Assembly (NCBI RefSeq): GCF_035989305.1
Contig: NZ_CP108514.1
Coordinates: forward strand, 3,906,501-3,970,500
DNA from: Streptomyces sp. NBC_01233
Lineage (GTDB): Bacteria; Actinomycetota; Actinomycetes; Streptomycetales; Streptomycetaceae
Length of the DNA stretch: 64,000 nucleotides
Direction of reading: 5' to 3'
Shown: piece after piece, positions 35,667 to 44,352 of the stretch
How the letters are laid out: every line of letters starts with the position of its first letter
How positions within the stretch are numbered: position 1 is the stretch's first letter
The notes under the pieces: model-generated
What the model saw: only the letters and a program-made list of their open reading frames with translations
What the model was told of the DNA's origin: nothing
Database searches by the model: none
Program-made: the position numbers and the translations under genes

Positions 35667-35703
35667 CGAGGGCCCCGGCGGCGTCCAGCCGCCGGGGCCC
35701 TCG
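35667..35703. terminator. Bidirectional terminator after the second rodlin
   Basis: A perfect 16-base stem CGAGGGCCCCGGCGGC and its complement with a 5-base loop, between the rodlin and the convergent VKOR gene. Confidence 0.7.
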
Positions 35704-35734
35704 CACGTGCCGTGCCGTGGCGTTCCGCCCGCGG

Positions 35735-36376
35735 TCAGCCGGTCCAGAAGTCCCACCACCGGGTGAGGACCAGCATGCCGATCACTCCGATGTGCAGGGC
35801 GGGCGGGGCCCAGCCGAACTCGGTGAAGAAGCCCCGCAGCGGGCCGGGGGCGGGGAGGGCGCGCGTACGGACGTTGTGCGCGGTGACCGCCCAGAACATC
35901 AGCAGGGTCGCCACCCAGGCCAGGCAGCACCACAGGCAGAGCGCGTTGATCTCGTAGAGCGACTGGACCATCAGCCAGGTGCAGAAGCCGACGCCGAAGA
36001 GCGTGCCGGCGTTCAGTCCGAGCCAGAACCAGCCGCGGTAGCGGGCGCCGGCCAACAGCCCCGCGCCGACGCAGACCACGACGGCGTACCCGGCGAGCCC
36101 CAGCATCGGGTTGGGGAAGCCGAAGGCCGCCGCCTGCTCGCTCTGCATCACGCTGCCGCACGAGACGACCGGGTTCAGACTGCAGGCGGGCTTGAAGTCC
36201 GGGTCCTCCAGCAGGAGGAACTTGTCGAGGGTGATCACCCAGGAGGCCAGCAGCCCGGCCGCCCCAGTGAGGGCCAGCAGCCAGGCCAACCCCTTGGGCG
36301 GGGTGTCCCGTTCGCCCTCGTATCCACTGCGGGGCCGTTCCTGCCGGCGCGGGACGCCCACTGTATTCGTTGCCAT
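35735..36376 (-). CDS. Vitamin K epoxide reductase (VKOR) family protein
   Basis: A 213-residue membrane protein with about five helices. It has the two cysteine pairs of bacterial VKOR: the loop pair (KPACSLNPVVSCGSVM) and the redox CLWC motif in the fourth helix (YEINALCLWCCLAWV). These proteins oxidise DsbA-like thioredoxins and pass electrons to menaquinone, so they drive disulfide formation outside the cell. That is relevant to the neighbouring chaplins and rodlins, which contain disulfides, though a direct link is inference. ATG 36376 fits the family. Confidence 0.88.
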   Translation of the reverse strand: MATNTVGVPRRQERPRSGYEGERDTPPKGLAWLLALTGAAGLLASWVITLDKFLLLEDPDFKPACSLNPVVSCGSVMQSEQAAAFGFPNPMLGLAGYAVVVCVGAGLLAGARYRGWFWLGLNAGTLFGVGFCTWLMVQSLYEINALCLWCCLAWVATLLMFWAVTAHNVRTRALPAPGPLRGFFTEFGWAPPALHIGVIGMLVLTRWWDFWTG

Positions 36377-36568
36377 GCGGCCCATAGTCCCGCGCTCCCG
36401 CACAGAGCGGGCCTAACCGTGCCCATCCGTACGCAAGTTGACCTGAAGGGGTGGCGGGAACCTCCGATGCTTCCCGGACGTTTTACCGAACCCCGGACGT
36501 GATGTCAGAGCCAGGGGTTACGTTGAGCTTCCGCGAAGTGACAAGCTGCGACGGCCTGGAGACCCACC

Positions 36569-37339
36569 TTGAGCGATCCGTACGAGACAACCGAGGCGCA
36601 CCTCGAACGACTCCTCGGCCGCGCCCTCAACTCCTTCGACCTGCCGGACAGGTTGGTCGAGCGCCTGGGCACGGCGCTCGCCCACAGCTCTTCGCTCTAC
36701 ACCACCCACCACAGCCCGGAGACGGGGATCTGGCGGGAGACCCACCGGCACACCTACCTGCTGGCCGACGGCGGTTCGGTCTCCCTGTGGGAGCTGGCGT
36801 ACCTGCTGGAGGGTGACCGCAGGGTGCGCCACGAGGTCTTCGCGAGCAAGGCGGAAACCTGCCTGGCGGTGTCCCGGCTGTTCGGAGAGGCCTCTGCCGG
36901 GGCGGCCCCCGATCCGGTGCTGCTGCCCGGAGACGAGGAGCCGGAGAACGACATGGCGGTGCTGAGCGAGCTGTTCGCGTGCCCGGCGCCGGCCCGGCGG
37001 CACCGGGAGTACGCGGTCGAGCAGTCCGCCGACCACGCCCGGCGGGTGCTGCGCCGCGCGGAGAACGGGGACCGGCCCGGCGAGCCGGTGGCGGCGCTGC
37101 TGCGGTCGGCGTACGCGCACCAGATCACGCAGGCGTTCGGCGGCCGGCAGCCCCTGTCGGACGGGCGGGACGCCGGCTTCAGCCTGTACGAGCACGCCTT
37201 CGTGCTGGTGGACGGGACCGAGGTCAGCCTCTGGGAGGTGGAGCACACGGCGACGCCCGACGGACGGCACATGTGCGAGGTGTACGAGAGCGAGGCGGCC
37301 GCGCGCGAAGCCATGGAACTGCGCGCCCGCGTGCGCTGA
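36569..37339 (+). CDS. DUF6227 family protein
   Basis: A 256-residue cytoplasmic protein of the Streptomyces DUF6227 family. It has two similar halves built around VSLWELAYL (residues 71-79) and VSLWEVEHT (residues 227-235), each followed by a phrase ending in EVF/EVY, suggesting an internal duplication. The start is TTG 36569 with GGAG 7 bases upstream; there is no ATG in a suitable position. Function unknown. Confidence 0.75.
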   Translation: MSDPYETTEAHLERLLGRALNSFDLPDRLVERLGTALAHSSSLYTTHHSPETGIWRETHRHTYLLADGGSVSLWELAYLLEGDRRVRHEVFASKAETCLAVSRLFGEASAGAAPDPVLLPGDEEPENDMAVLSELFACPAPARRHREYAVEQSADHARRVLRRAENGDRPGEPVAALLRSAYAHQITQAFGGRQPLSDGRDAGFSLYEHAFVLVDGTEVSLWEVEHTATPDGRHMCEVYESEAAAREAMELRARVR

Positions 37340-37532
37340 CGCTCCCGCCGGGGTCGGCGGGGTGAGCCGCGCCCCGAGGGCGGCTCCTCCGGAACGGGAC
37401 ACGACCGGAACCGGATGAGAACAGGTGGGAACTCGGCGGTCGCCCGCGACAGACATATGGCGACCGCGCGAACGCGGTCCGGTCCGCACCGAGCTCTCCG
37501 CGGGCCGCCACCGGTTCCCCAAGGAGCGCCCG

Positions 37533-38513
37533 ATGGCCCAGATCCACGAAGACCTCCGAGCCGCCGCCCCCGCCACCAGGTCGCGCAACCCGTTCCTGCG
37601 TCCTGCGGTCCTCGTGCCCGCCGCGGCCTTCGCCCTGGCCGGCGCGCTCGCCGCCGGCTTCCTCTCCTACGTGGACCGGGGCGCCGCGGACGGACCCGGC
37701 TCCACGATCGCCACCGGCCCGGCGCTGACCACGCGGATCGGCACCGCCGACCCCCAGGGCACGCCGCAGCTCCTGGACCGCATCTCCCTGGCCGCCGCCT
37801 CCTCTTCCCCTTCCTCCGGCCCGGCGGTGCGCGCGGACCAGTTCGTCTACATCGGAAGCAGGACGGCCACCACCTACGTGAAAACCGTCGACGGCAAGAA
37901 CACCCTGGTCAGCGAAGAACTGCACATGCGCCACCAGTGGAACTCCCCGGACGGCGCCAAGGGCTGGCTGATCGAGCCCGGCAACACCGGCCCGGAGGGG
38001 GTGACCCTGGAGGGGACCGACGAGATGGGCCAGGCCCCGACGCCGAACCTCAACGCGCCCAGCCACGCCTACCTCGCCGGGCTGCCCACCGACCCCGAGG
38101 TGCTGCTGCGGCGGATCTACGAGGAGACCAGGGGCCGCGGCACCAGCCCCGACCAGCAGGCCTTCACCACGATCGGCGACCTGCTGCGCGGCAGCCACCC
38201 GCCGGCCGGGCTCACGGCCGCGCTCTACAAGGCAGCGGCGAAGATCCCCGGTGTGGTGACGGTGGACGACGCGGTCGACGCCGCAGGCCGGCACGGGCTC
38301 GCGGTCGCCCGGCTCGACGAGCAGTCCGGCCAGCGCGAAGAGTGGATCTTCGATAGCCAGACCCTCGCGTTCCTCGGCGAGCGCACGGTCCAGGTGCAGG
38401 GCGAGTCCGGGGATCAGGGCCTGATCAAGCCCGGCACGGTCGTGTTCACCAACGCCGTCGTGACCCGGGCGGTCGTCGACCGGATCAAGGAGCTGCCGGC
38501 CGCAGCCGGCTGA
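37533..38513 (+). CDS. CU044_5270 family membrane-anchored protein
   Basis: A 326-residue protein with one N-terminal membrane segment (LVPAAAFALAGALAAGFLSY), an outside domain with TYVKTVDGKNTLVSEELHMR, PTDPEVLLRRIYEETRG and EEWIFDSQTLAFLGERTVQV. The family is usually encoded just after an ECF sigma factor gene and is thought to act with it. No sigma factor lies upstream here, so this copy is an orphan. The start has AAGGAG 6 bases upstream. Confidence 0.75.
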   Translation: MAQIHEDLRAAAPATRSRNPFLRPAVLVPAAAFALAGALAAGFLSYVDRGAADGPGSTIATGPALTTRIGTADPQGTPQLLDRISLAAASSSPSSGPAVRADQFVYIGSRTATTYVKTVDGKNTLVSEELHMRHQWNSPDGAKGWLIEPGNTGPEGVTLEGTDEMGQAPTPNLNAPSHAYLAGLPTDPEVLLRRIYEETRGRGTSPDQQAFTTIGDLLRGSHPPAGLTAALYKAAAKIPGVVTVDDAVDAAGRHGLAVARLDEQSGQREEWIFDSQTLAFLGERTVQVQGESGDQGLIKPGTVVFTNAVVTRAVVDRIKELPAAAG

Positions 38514-38554
38514 CCGCCACGCAGGTCACGGGGTCCGGCCGGGGCCCAGCCCTC

Positions 38555-39505
38555 TCACGGTGTCGCGGGGTCGGTGAGGGGGAGGTCCAGGGGCAGGTTC
38601 CGGGTGATGCGGACCTGCTCGGGGCGCAGGTCCGCCGGCGTCGGCATGGCGCTGCCGGGCAGCTGGACGGCGGCCGCGCCGTGGGCCAGGGCCGAGGCGA
38701 GGGCATCGGGCCCGGCGCCTCCCGCGAGCAGGAAGCCCGCCAGGGCGGCGTCGCCCGCGCCCACCGTGCTGCGGACCGCGGGGGCGGGCGCGGTGCCGTA
38801 GTAGGTGCCCTCCGCGGAGACCAGGAGCTGGCCGTCCCCGCCCAGTGAGGCCAGTACGGCCCCGGCGCCCAGGACGCGGAGCTCCTCCGCGGCCTTGACC
38901 ACGTCGCCCAGGGTGGACAGCGGGCGGCCCACCGCCGTGGCCAGCTCGGAGGTGTTCGGCTTGATCACCTCCGGGCGGGCGGCCAGTGCGGCGGCCAGCG
39001 CCGGACCCGAGGTGTCCAGAGCGGTGCGGGCGCCGGCCGCGCGGGCCCGCGTGACCAGGTCGGCGTACCAGCCGGGCCCGGGGCCGCGCGGGAGACTTCC
39101 GCAGCAGGCGATCCAGGTGGCGTCGGCGGCTCCGGCGGCGACGGTCTCCAGGAGGAGGCCGACTTCCTCCGGAGAGAGCACCGGCCCGGGCGCGTTGATC
39201 TTGGTGAGGGTGCCGTCCGGTTCGGCGACGGCGATGTTCGAGCGGGTCTGGCCGGCGATCGAGACGGCCGTGACGTCCACCCCGTGCGCGCCCAGGAGGT
39301 CGGCGAGCAGGATGCCGGCGGCGCCGCCCAGCGGGAGGACCGCCGTCGTACGGGCGCCCGCGGCGGCCACCGCGCGGGAGACGTTGACCCCTTTGCCTCC
39401 GGGGTCGACCTGTTCGCCGGTGGCGCGCAGCACCCGGCCTCGGTCCAGCGAGGGGACCTCGTAGGTCCGGTCGAGGGAGGGGTTGGGCGTGACGGTGAGG
39501 ATCAT
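38555..39505 (-). CDS. fruK: 1-phosphofructokinase
   Basis: A 316-residue PfkB-family kinase that phosphorylates fructose-1-phosphate to fructose-1,6-bisphosphate. It has the GGKG substrate-binding motif (residues 36-39), the phosphate loop SLPRGPGPGWYADL and the GAGD anion hole with catalytic Asp252. It overlaps the regulator gene by ATGA. In Streptomyces the PTS permease gene fruA normally follows; here the convergent CU044_5270 gene follows instead. Confidence 0.92.
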   Translation of the reverse strand: MILTVTPNPSLDRTYEVPSLDRGRVLRATGEQVDPGGKGVNVSRAVAAAGARTTAVLPLGGAAGILLADLLGAHGVDVTAVSIAGQTRSNIAVAEPDGTLTKINAPGPVLSPEEVGLLLETVAAGAADATWIACCGSLPRGPGPGWYADLVTRARAAGARTALDTSGPALAAALAARPEVIKPNTSELATAVGRPLSTLGDVVKAAEELRVLGAGAVLASLGGDGQLLVSAEGTYYGTAPAPAVRSTVGAGDAALAGFLLAGGAGPDALASALAHGAAAVQLPGSAMPTPADLRPEQVRITRNLPLDLPLTDPATP

Positions 39506-40263
39506 ACGAGCTCGACTTCCGTACCGGCGGCCTCGATCGCCGCCTTGTCAGCGGGGGCGAGCCCCGTATCGGTGATCAGGAGGTGGACGTCCGCGAAGGA
39601 GCCGAAGCGCGCGAAGTGCTCCTGGCCGGCCTTCGCGGAGTCGGCGAGCAGGACGACGCGCCGGGCGGCACCCATCGCGGCGCGTTTGACGGCCGCCTCG
39701 GCGAGGTCGGGGGTGGTCAGGCCGCCCCCGGCGGTGAAGCCGTTCGCCGCGAGGAAGAGGACGTCGGCTCGGATCTCGGCGTACGCGCGCAGCGCCCAGG
39801 CGTCGACGGCTGCGCGGGTGCGGTGGAGGACCCGGCCGCCGACGAGGTGGAGGTCGATGCCGGTGTGGGCGGCGAGCCGGGCGGCGACGGGCAGCGCGTG
39901 GGTGACGACGGTGAGCGCGATCTCGACGGGGATCACGGCGGCGAGCCGGGCGACCGTGCTGCCGGCGTCGAGGACGACGCTGCCGCCGTCGGGGAGTTCG
40001 GCGAGCGCGGCGAGCGCGATGCGGTCCTTCTCATCCGCGGCCGTGGCCCCTCGCTCGCCGAGGTCCGGCTCGAAGTCGAGGCGGCCGGCCGGGATGGCCC
40101 CGCCGTGCACCCGGCGGACCAGGCCGGAGCGGTCGAGGGCCTTGAGGTCGCGCCGTACGGTCTCGGAAGTGACCTGGAACCGGTCGGCGAGCGCGACCAC
40201 GTCGACGCTGCCCGCCGCGCGGGCGAGGCGGAGGATCTCCTGGCGGCGCTCCGTTGCGTACAT
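39502..40263 (-). CDS. fruR: DeoR-family regulator of fructose use
   Basis: A 253-residue DeoR repressor. The helix-turn-helix spans residues 5-55 (ERRQEILRLARAAGSVDVVA, TSETVRRDLKALDRSGLVRR), followed by a sugar-phosphate sensing domain (residues 75-245) with LDAGSTVARLAAVI and LFLAANGFTAGGGLT. It is directly coupled to fruK, so fructose-1-phosphate is the likely effector. Confidence 0.9.
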   Translation of the reverse strand: MYATERRQEILRLARAAGSVDVVALADRFQVTSETVRRDLKALDRSGLVRRVHGGAIPAGRLDFEPDLGERGATAADEKDRIALAALAELPDGGSVVLDAGSTVARLAAVIPVEIALTVVTHALPVAARLAAHTGIDLHLVGGRVLHRTRAAVDAWALRAYAEIRADVLFLAANGFTAGGGLTTPDLAEAAVKRAAMGAARRVVLLADSAKAGQEHFARFGSFADVHLLITDTGLAPADKAAIEAAGTEVELV

Positions 40264-40340
40264 GTGGGTTTGCGTCCGTTCGATGCCCGTATCTGTGGCT
40301 TCCCCTCACCGTACGACGATTCCGGAACAGAAACAAAGAA

Positions 40341-40380
40341 AAACGGACATGTCCACCCAGGAGGGGCGGGCATGTCCGTG
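40341..40380 (-). terminator. Rho-independent terminator after the MFS gene
   Basis: A 9-base stem ACGGACATG / CATGTCCGT followed on the minus strand by a run of five T. It separates the MFS gene from fruR. Confidence 0.7.
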
Positions 40381-40410
40381 TCGTGTCCCTTGTGCCGGGA
40401 CGTACGCCGC

Positions 40411-42030
40411 CTAGGCGACCGGGGCCTTCTCGGCGGCCTGGCCGGCCTGCTCGGCGGCGGCCTGGCCGGTCTGCTCGGCGGCGGCCTGGCCGGTCTGCTC
40501 GGCGTGCTCGGCGGCGCCCTCGCGCTGCTCGATCGGGATCGGCTTGCGCGGCAGCAGGAACATCACCGCGAAGATCACGAGCAGCACGGCCGCGACCCAC
40601 CACAGCGCGCCGCGGAAGGCCTCGACGTACGGCGGGCCGTAGACCTTGTCGTCGTCCATCAGCCCGAAGAAGACGACGGAGGTCAGGGCGAGGCCCAGCG
40701 CGTTGCCCATCTGGCCGGTGGTGTTGATCAGCCCGGAGGCCGAGCCGGCGTCCTGGCGCGGCACCTCGGACAGCGTGGTGTCGTTGAGCGGGGCCACGAT
40801 CAGGCCCATGCCGATGCCCATGAGGACCAGCGGAGCGGCCATCTGCCAGGAGGCGATCTCCATGCCGTAGTGCTCCGACTCCCAGATGTAGAGGAGCAGA
40901 CCCGCGGCCATGATCAGTGCGCCGGCCTGGAGCACCTTGCGGCCGAACCGCGGGACGAGCTTCCCGACCGAGATTCCCGCGGCGGCCGAGACGGCGATCG
41001 AGAACGGGATGCCGGTGGTGCCGGCGCGCAGGGCGCTCCAGCCGAGGCCCATCTGCATGTACATCGTCCAGACCAGGAAGAAGATGCCGGTCGCGATGCC
41101 GAAGGTGAGCTGGACGGCGATGCCGCCGGCGAAGCTCTTGACCTTGAAGAGGGAGAGCTCGACGAGCGGCGAGCCGTCCTTCTTGATCTTGTACTTCTCG
41201 TAGGCGATGAAGCCCGCGAAGACCAACGGCGCCGCGCCCATGCAGACGAAGCCCCACAGCGGCCAGTCGTTCTCGCGGCCCTCCGTGAGCGGGAAGATCA
41301 GCATGACCATGGCGAGGGTGGCGAGGACGACACCGACGAGGTCCAGGCGCAGGGCCTTGGGGGCCTTGGACTCGCTGATGAACTTGCGGCCCAGGATCAC
41401 GCCCGCGATGCCGACGGGCAGGTTGATCAGGAAGATCGGGCGCCATTCGAGACCGAAGAGGTTCCACTCGGTGAGCAGCGCACCGAGCATCGGGCCCGAG
41501 ACGGCGCCGAGGCCCACGACCGCGCCGAACATGCCGAAGACCTTGCCGCGCTCCTGGGGCGGGAAGGAGACGTGGATGATCGCCAGCACCTGCGGGACCA
41601 TCAGGGCGGCCATGCCGCCCTGGAGGATGCGGGAGGCGACGAGCATCCCCGGGTTCGCGGCGATGCCGCAGAGCAGCGAGGCGGCGGTGAAGCCGGCGAT
41701 GCCGAGGAGGAAGAGGCGCTTGCGGCCGTAGATGTCACCGAGACGGCCGCCGGTGATCAGGCCGGCGGCGAAGGCGAGGGCGTAGCCGGCGGTGATCCAC
41801 TGGATCGCGCTGGGGGACGCGCCGAAGTTCTCGCGCATGCCGGGTATCGCTATGTTGACGATCGTGACGTCGACCAGGTCCATGAAGGCCGCGGTCATCA
41901 CGATGGCGAGCGCCAGCCAGCGGCGGCGGTCGGCGGGTGAACTGTGTGCGTCGTGGGCTACGTCGTTCCGCTCTTCTCGTACGGGCCCGTTCTCTCTTTC
42001 GGGCGATGTCTTGGACGTCTCGGTGGTCAT
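40411..42030 (-). CDS. MFS drug-efflux transporter, DHA2 (EmrB/QacA) family
   Basis: A 539-residue protein with 14 membrane helices. DHA2 motifs include DLVDVTIVNIAIPGMRE, GGRLGDIYGRKRLFLLGIAG (motif A) and GAVSGPMLGALL (motif C). The C-terminus has a short tandem repeat (AAAEQTGQ). It is divergent from a WYL regulator, with an inverted repeat between the two starts. Proton-driven export of a drug-like compound is likely; the substrate is unknown. Confidence 0.9.
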   Translation of the reverse strand: MTTETSKTSPERENGPVREERNDVAHDAHSSPADRRRWLALAIVMTAAFMDLVDVTIVNIAIPGMRENFGASPSAIQWITAGYALAFAAGLITGGRLGDIYGRKRLFLLGIAGFTAASLLCGIAANPGMLVASRILQGGMAALMVPQVLAIIHVSFPPQERGKVFGMFGAVVGLGAVSGPMLGALLTEWNLFGLEWRPIFLINLPVGIAGVILGRKFISESKAPKALRLDLVGVVLATLAMVMLIFPLTEGRENDWPLWGFVCMGAAPLVFAGFIAYEKYKIKKDGSPLVELSLFKVKSFAGGIAVQLTFGIATGIFFLVWTMYMQMGLGWSALRAGTTGIPFSIAVSAAAGISVGKLVPRFGRKVLQAGALIMAAGLLLYIWESEHYGMEIASWQMAAPLVLMGIGMGLIVAPLNDTTLSEVPRQDAGSASGLINTTGQMGNALGLALTSVVFFGLMDDDKVYGPPYVEAFRGALWWVAAVLLVIFAVMFLLPRKPIPIEQREGAAEHAEQTGQAAAEQTGQAAAEQAGQAAEKAPVA

Positions 42031-42051
42031 GGAGAGAAACCTAGACCCGAT

Positions 42052-42072
42052 ATAGGTCAGTCGGTGTCCTAT
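42052..42072. promoter_or_regulatory. Inverted repeat in the MFS/WYL divergent promoter
   Basis: ATAGG (42052-42056) and CCTAT (42068-42072) are arms of an inverted repeat in the 63-base gap between two divergent starts. This is a plausible operator of the WYL regulator. Confidence 0.4.
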
Positions 42073-42093
42073 TTCGCTGGCAACCTGGATTCC

Positions 42094-43047
42094 ATGACCG
42101 ACACCCCGGCACGGCTGCTCTCCCTGCTGTCCCTCCTCCAGACCCCGCGCGAATGGCCCGGGAGCGAGCTGGCGCAGCGGCTGCGGGTCAGCGCGCGGAC
42201 CATCCGGCGCGACATCGGGCGGCTGCGGGACCTCGGCTACCCGGTGGAGGCCACGCTCGGCGCCGAGGGCGGCTACCGGCTGGTGGCGGGGGCGGCGATG
42301 CCGCCGCTGCTGCTCGACGACGAGGAGGCCGTGGCGATCGCGGTGGGGCTGCGGGCCGGGGCCGGGCACGCGATCGAGGGGGTCGAGGAGGCCTCCGTAC
42401 GGGCCCTGGCGAAGCTCGAGCAGGTCCTGCCGTCGCGGCTGCGGCACCGGGTGAACGCGCTGCAGTCGGCCACGATCGCGCTGACCCGGGGGGACGGGGC
42501 GAGCGTGGACCCTCGGACGCTGACCGTGATGGCGTCGGCGGTGGCGGGGCCGGAGCGGCTGCGGTTCGCCTACCGGGCGGGGGACGGGGCCGAGTCGCGG
42601 CGACTGGTGGAGCCGTACCGGCTGGTGAGCACGGGGAGCCGGTGGTACCTCGTCGCCTACGACCTGGAGCGGGAGGACTGGCGGACCTTCCGGGTGGACC
42701 GGGTGTCCGAGGCCTTCGCAACGGGGGCGCGGTTCGCGGCACGGACGCTGCCGATGGATGCGGAGGAGTTCGTGCGGCGGGGGTTCGGCGCGCGGGGCGC
42801 GGAGACGTACGTGGTGGAGGTCGCGTTTGCCGCGGGGGCGGCGGAGCTGCCGGAGTGGCTGCGGAGCGCGGCCCTCCCGGGCGACGGCGCGGAGACCCTG
42901 GTCCGCTTCGAGAGCGGGGACGCGCCGGAGTGGGTTGCCGCGCGGCTGGCGCTGACGGGGGTGGCGTTCACCGTGCGGGGGCCTGGCTCCCTGGCGACCG
43001 CCGCCGCCGCGCTGGCCGCCCGCCTGACTGCGGCTGCGGCGCCGTAG
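42094..43047 (+). CDS. WYL-domain transcriptional regulator (YafY type)
   Basis: A 317-residue regulator: an HTH_11 domain at residues 1-60 (LQTPREWPGSELAQRLRVSA, RTIRRDIGRLRDLGYPVEA), then a WYL domain near residues 145-220 (LRFAYRAGDGAESRRLVEPY, RLVSTGSRWYLVAYDLERED) and a WCX C-terminus. WYL domains sense small ligands or nucleic acid. It probably controls the divergent MFS pump. Confidence 0.88.
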   Translation: MTDTPARLLSLLSLLQTPREWPGSELAQRLRVSARTIRRDIGRLRDLGYPVEATLGAEGGYRLVAGAAMPPLLLDDEEAVAIAVGLRAGAGHAIEGVEEASVRALAKLEQVLPSRLRHRVNALQSATIALTRGDGASVDPRTLTVMASAVAGPERLRFAYRAGDGAESRRLVEPYRLVSTGSRWYLVAYDLEREDWRTFRVDRVSEAFATGARFAARTLPMDAEEFVRRGFGARGAETYVVEVAFAAGAAELPEWLRSAALPGDGAETLVRFESGDAPEWVAARLALTGVAFTVRGPGSLATAAAALAARLTAAAAP

Positions 43048-43068
43048 CCGGGGCTCCGCCCGGACCCT

Positions 43069-43087
43069 CTGGGGGCTCCGCCCCCAG
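43069..43087 (+). terminator. Hairpin after the WYL regulator gene
   Basis: A perfect stem CTGGGGG / CCCCCAG with a 5-base loop, 21 bases after the stop. Confidence 0.55.
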
Positions 43088-43115
43088 ACGGTTCGGGCAG
43101 GGCCCGGGAAGGGGG

Positions 43116-43151
43116 GAGCCCCGGCGCCTGGGGGGGTAGGCACCGGGGCTC
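43116..43151 (-). terminator. Hairpin after hrdD
   Basis: The stem GAGCCCCGG / CCGGGGCTC lies 28 bases beyond the hrdD stop in the convergent gap. Confidence 0.55.
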
Positions 43152-43178
43152 GTGCAGGGGGCTTGGCTGCGGGCCGCT

Positions 43179-44156
43179 CTAGGCCACGGCGTCGAAGCCC
43201 GTGTCGCGCGCCATCCGCTTCAGTTCCAGCAGGGCGTGCTTCTCGATCTGGCGGATCCGCTCGCGGGTCAGGCCGTGCTGCTTGCCGACCTCCGTCAGGG
43301 TCCGCTCGCGGCCGTCGTCGATGCCGTACCGCATCTTGATGATCGACGCGGTGCGCTGGTCGAGCTTGCCGAGCAGCTCCTCCAGCTCCTCGCTGCGCAG
43401 CAGCGAGAGCACGGACTGCTCGGGCGAGATCGCCGAGGTGTCCTCCAGGAGGTCACCGAACTGCGTGTCGCCGTCGTCGTCCACCGACATGTTGAGGCTG
43501 ACCGGGTCGCGCGCCCAGTCCAGTACGTCGCCCACCCGCTTCTCCGTGGTGTCCAGCTCGGCGGCGATCTCGGCGTGCTCCGGGTCCCGGCCGTTCTCGC
43601 GGTTGAACTCGCGCTGGACGCGGCGGATCCGGCCGAGCTCCTCGACGAGGTGGACGGGGAGGCGGATGGTGCGGGACTGGTCCGCGATGGAGCGGGTGAT
43701 GGCCTGGCGGATCCACCACGTGGCGTACGTGGAGAACTTGAAGCCCTTGGCGTAGTCGAACTTCTCGACCGCGCGGACCAGGCCGGCGTTGCCCTCCTGG
43801 ATCAGGTCGAGGAGGGGCAGGCCGCTGCGCGGGTAGCGCCGGGCGACGGCCACGACGAGGCGGAGGTTGGAGCGGATGAAGACTTCCTTGGCGCGCTCGC
43901 CTTCGGCGGCGAGCGCCTCCAGCTCCTCGCGTGCCGGGGACTCGCCCTTGCGGTCTATCTCGCCGTCGAGGATCTGCTGGGCGTAGACGCCCGCCTCGAT
44001 GATCTGCGAGAGCTCCACTTCCTTGGCCGCGTCGAGCAGCGGGGTGCGCGCGATCTCGTCCAGGTACATGCCGACCAGGTCGCGGTCTGCGATCTCCCCG
44101 CCCACAGCGCGGGCGCTGCTCGTGGACTGACGACGGGCGACGGCGCGGGTTGCCAT
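43179..44156 (-). CDS. hrdD: Group 2 RNA polymerase sigma factor HrdD
   Basis: A 325-residue sigma-70 protein. Region 1.2 is ADRDLVGMYLDEIARTPLL. Region 2 is SNLRLVVAVARRY, LIQEGNAGLVRAVEKFDY and FSTYATWWIRQAITRSIADQ. Region 4 is RTLTEVGKQHGLTRERIRQI. It lacks the long N-terminal extension of HrdB, and its length matches HrdD. HrdD is a non-essential relative of the main sigma factor. Start ATG 44156 has AAGGGAG. Its closeness to fruR-fruK matches the arrangement remembered for S. coelicolor. Confidence 0.88.
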   Translation of the reverse strand: MATRAVARRQSTSSARAVGGEIADRDLVGMYLDEIARTPLLDAAKEVELSQIIEAGVYAQQILDGEIDRKGESPAREELEALAAEGERAKEVFIRSNLRLVVAVARRYPRSGLPLLDLIQEGNAGLVRAVEKFDYAKGFKFSTYATWWIRQAITRSIADQSRTIRLPVHLVEELGRIRRVQREFNRENGRDPEHAEIAAELDTTEKRVGDVLDWARDPVSLNMSVDDDGDTQFGDLLEDTSAISPEQSVLSLLRSEELEELLGKLDQRTASIIKMRYGIDDGRERTLTEVGKQHGLTRERIRQIEKHALLELKRMARDTGFDAVA

Positions 44157-44352
44157 GCGTGCTCCCTTGCGATGAAGTTCGGTCGCGGTGCGGCTGCCGG
44201 ACGGCCACCGTGGTGCGGTGGTGCGTCCTCGGACACTCTCCCGAGTGCCCGCTTCCGAAGGAAACAACGACTGGAATCGGGACAGAATTCCCACGCCGCT
44301 CCCTCTTTTTCGAGATCTTGCAGTATCCTGCCCCGCCACGAGAGGGGACCGA

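Noticed and set aside
39583-41940. 785-codon plus-strand frame
   Set aside because: Shadow of fruR and the MFS gene on the opposite strand; highly acidic low-complexity sequence without domains.
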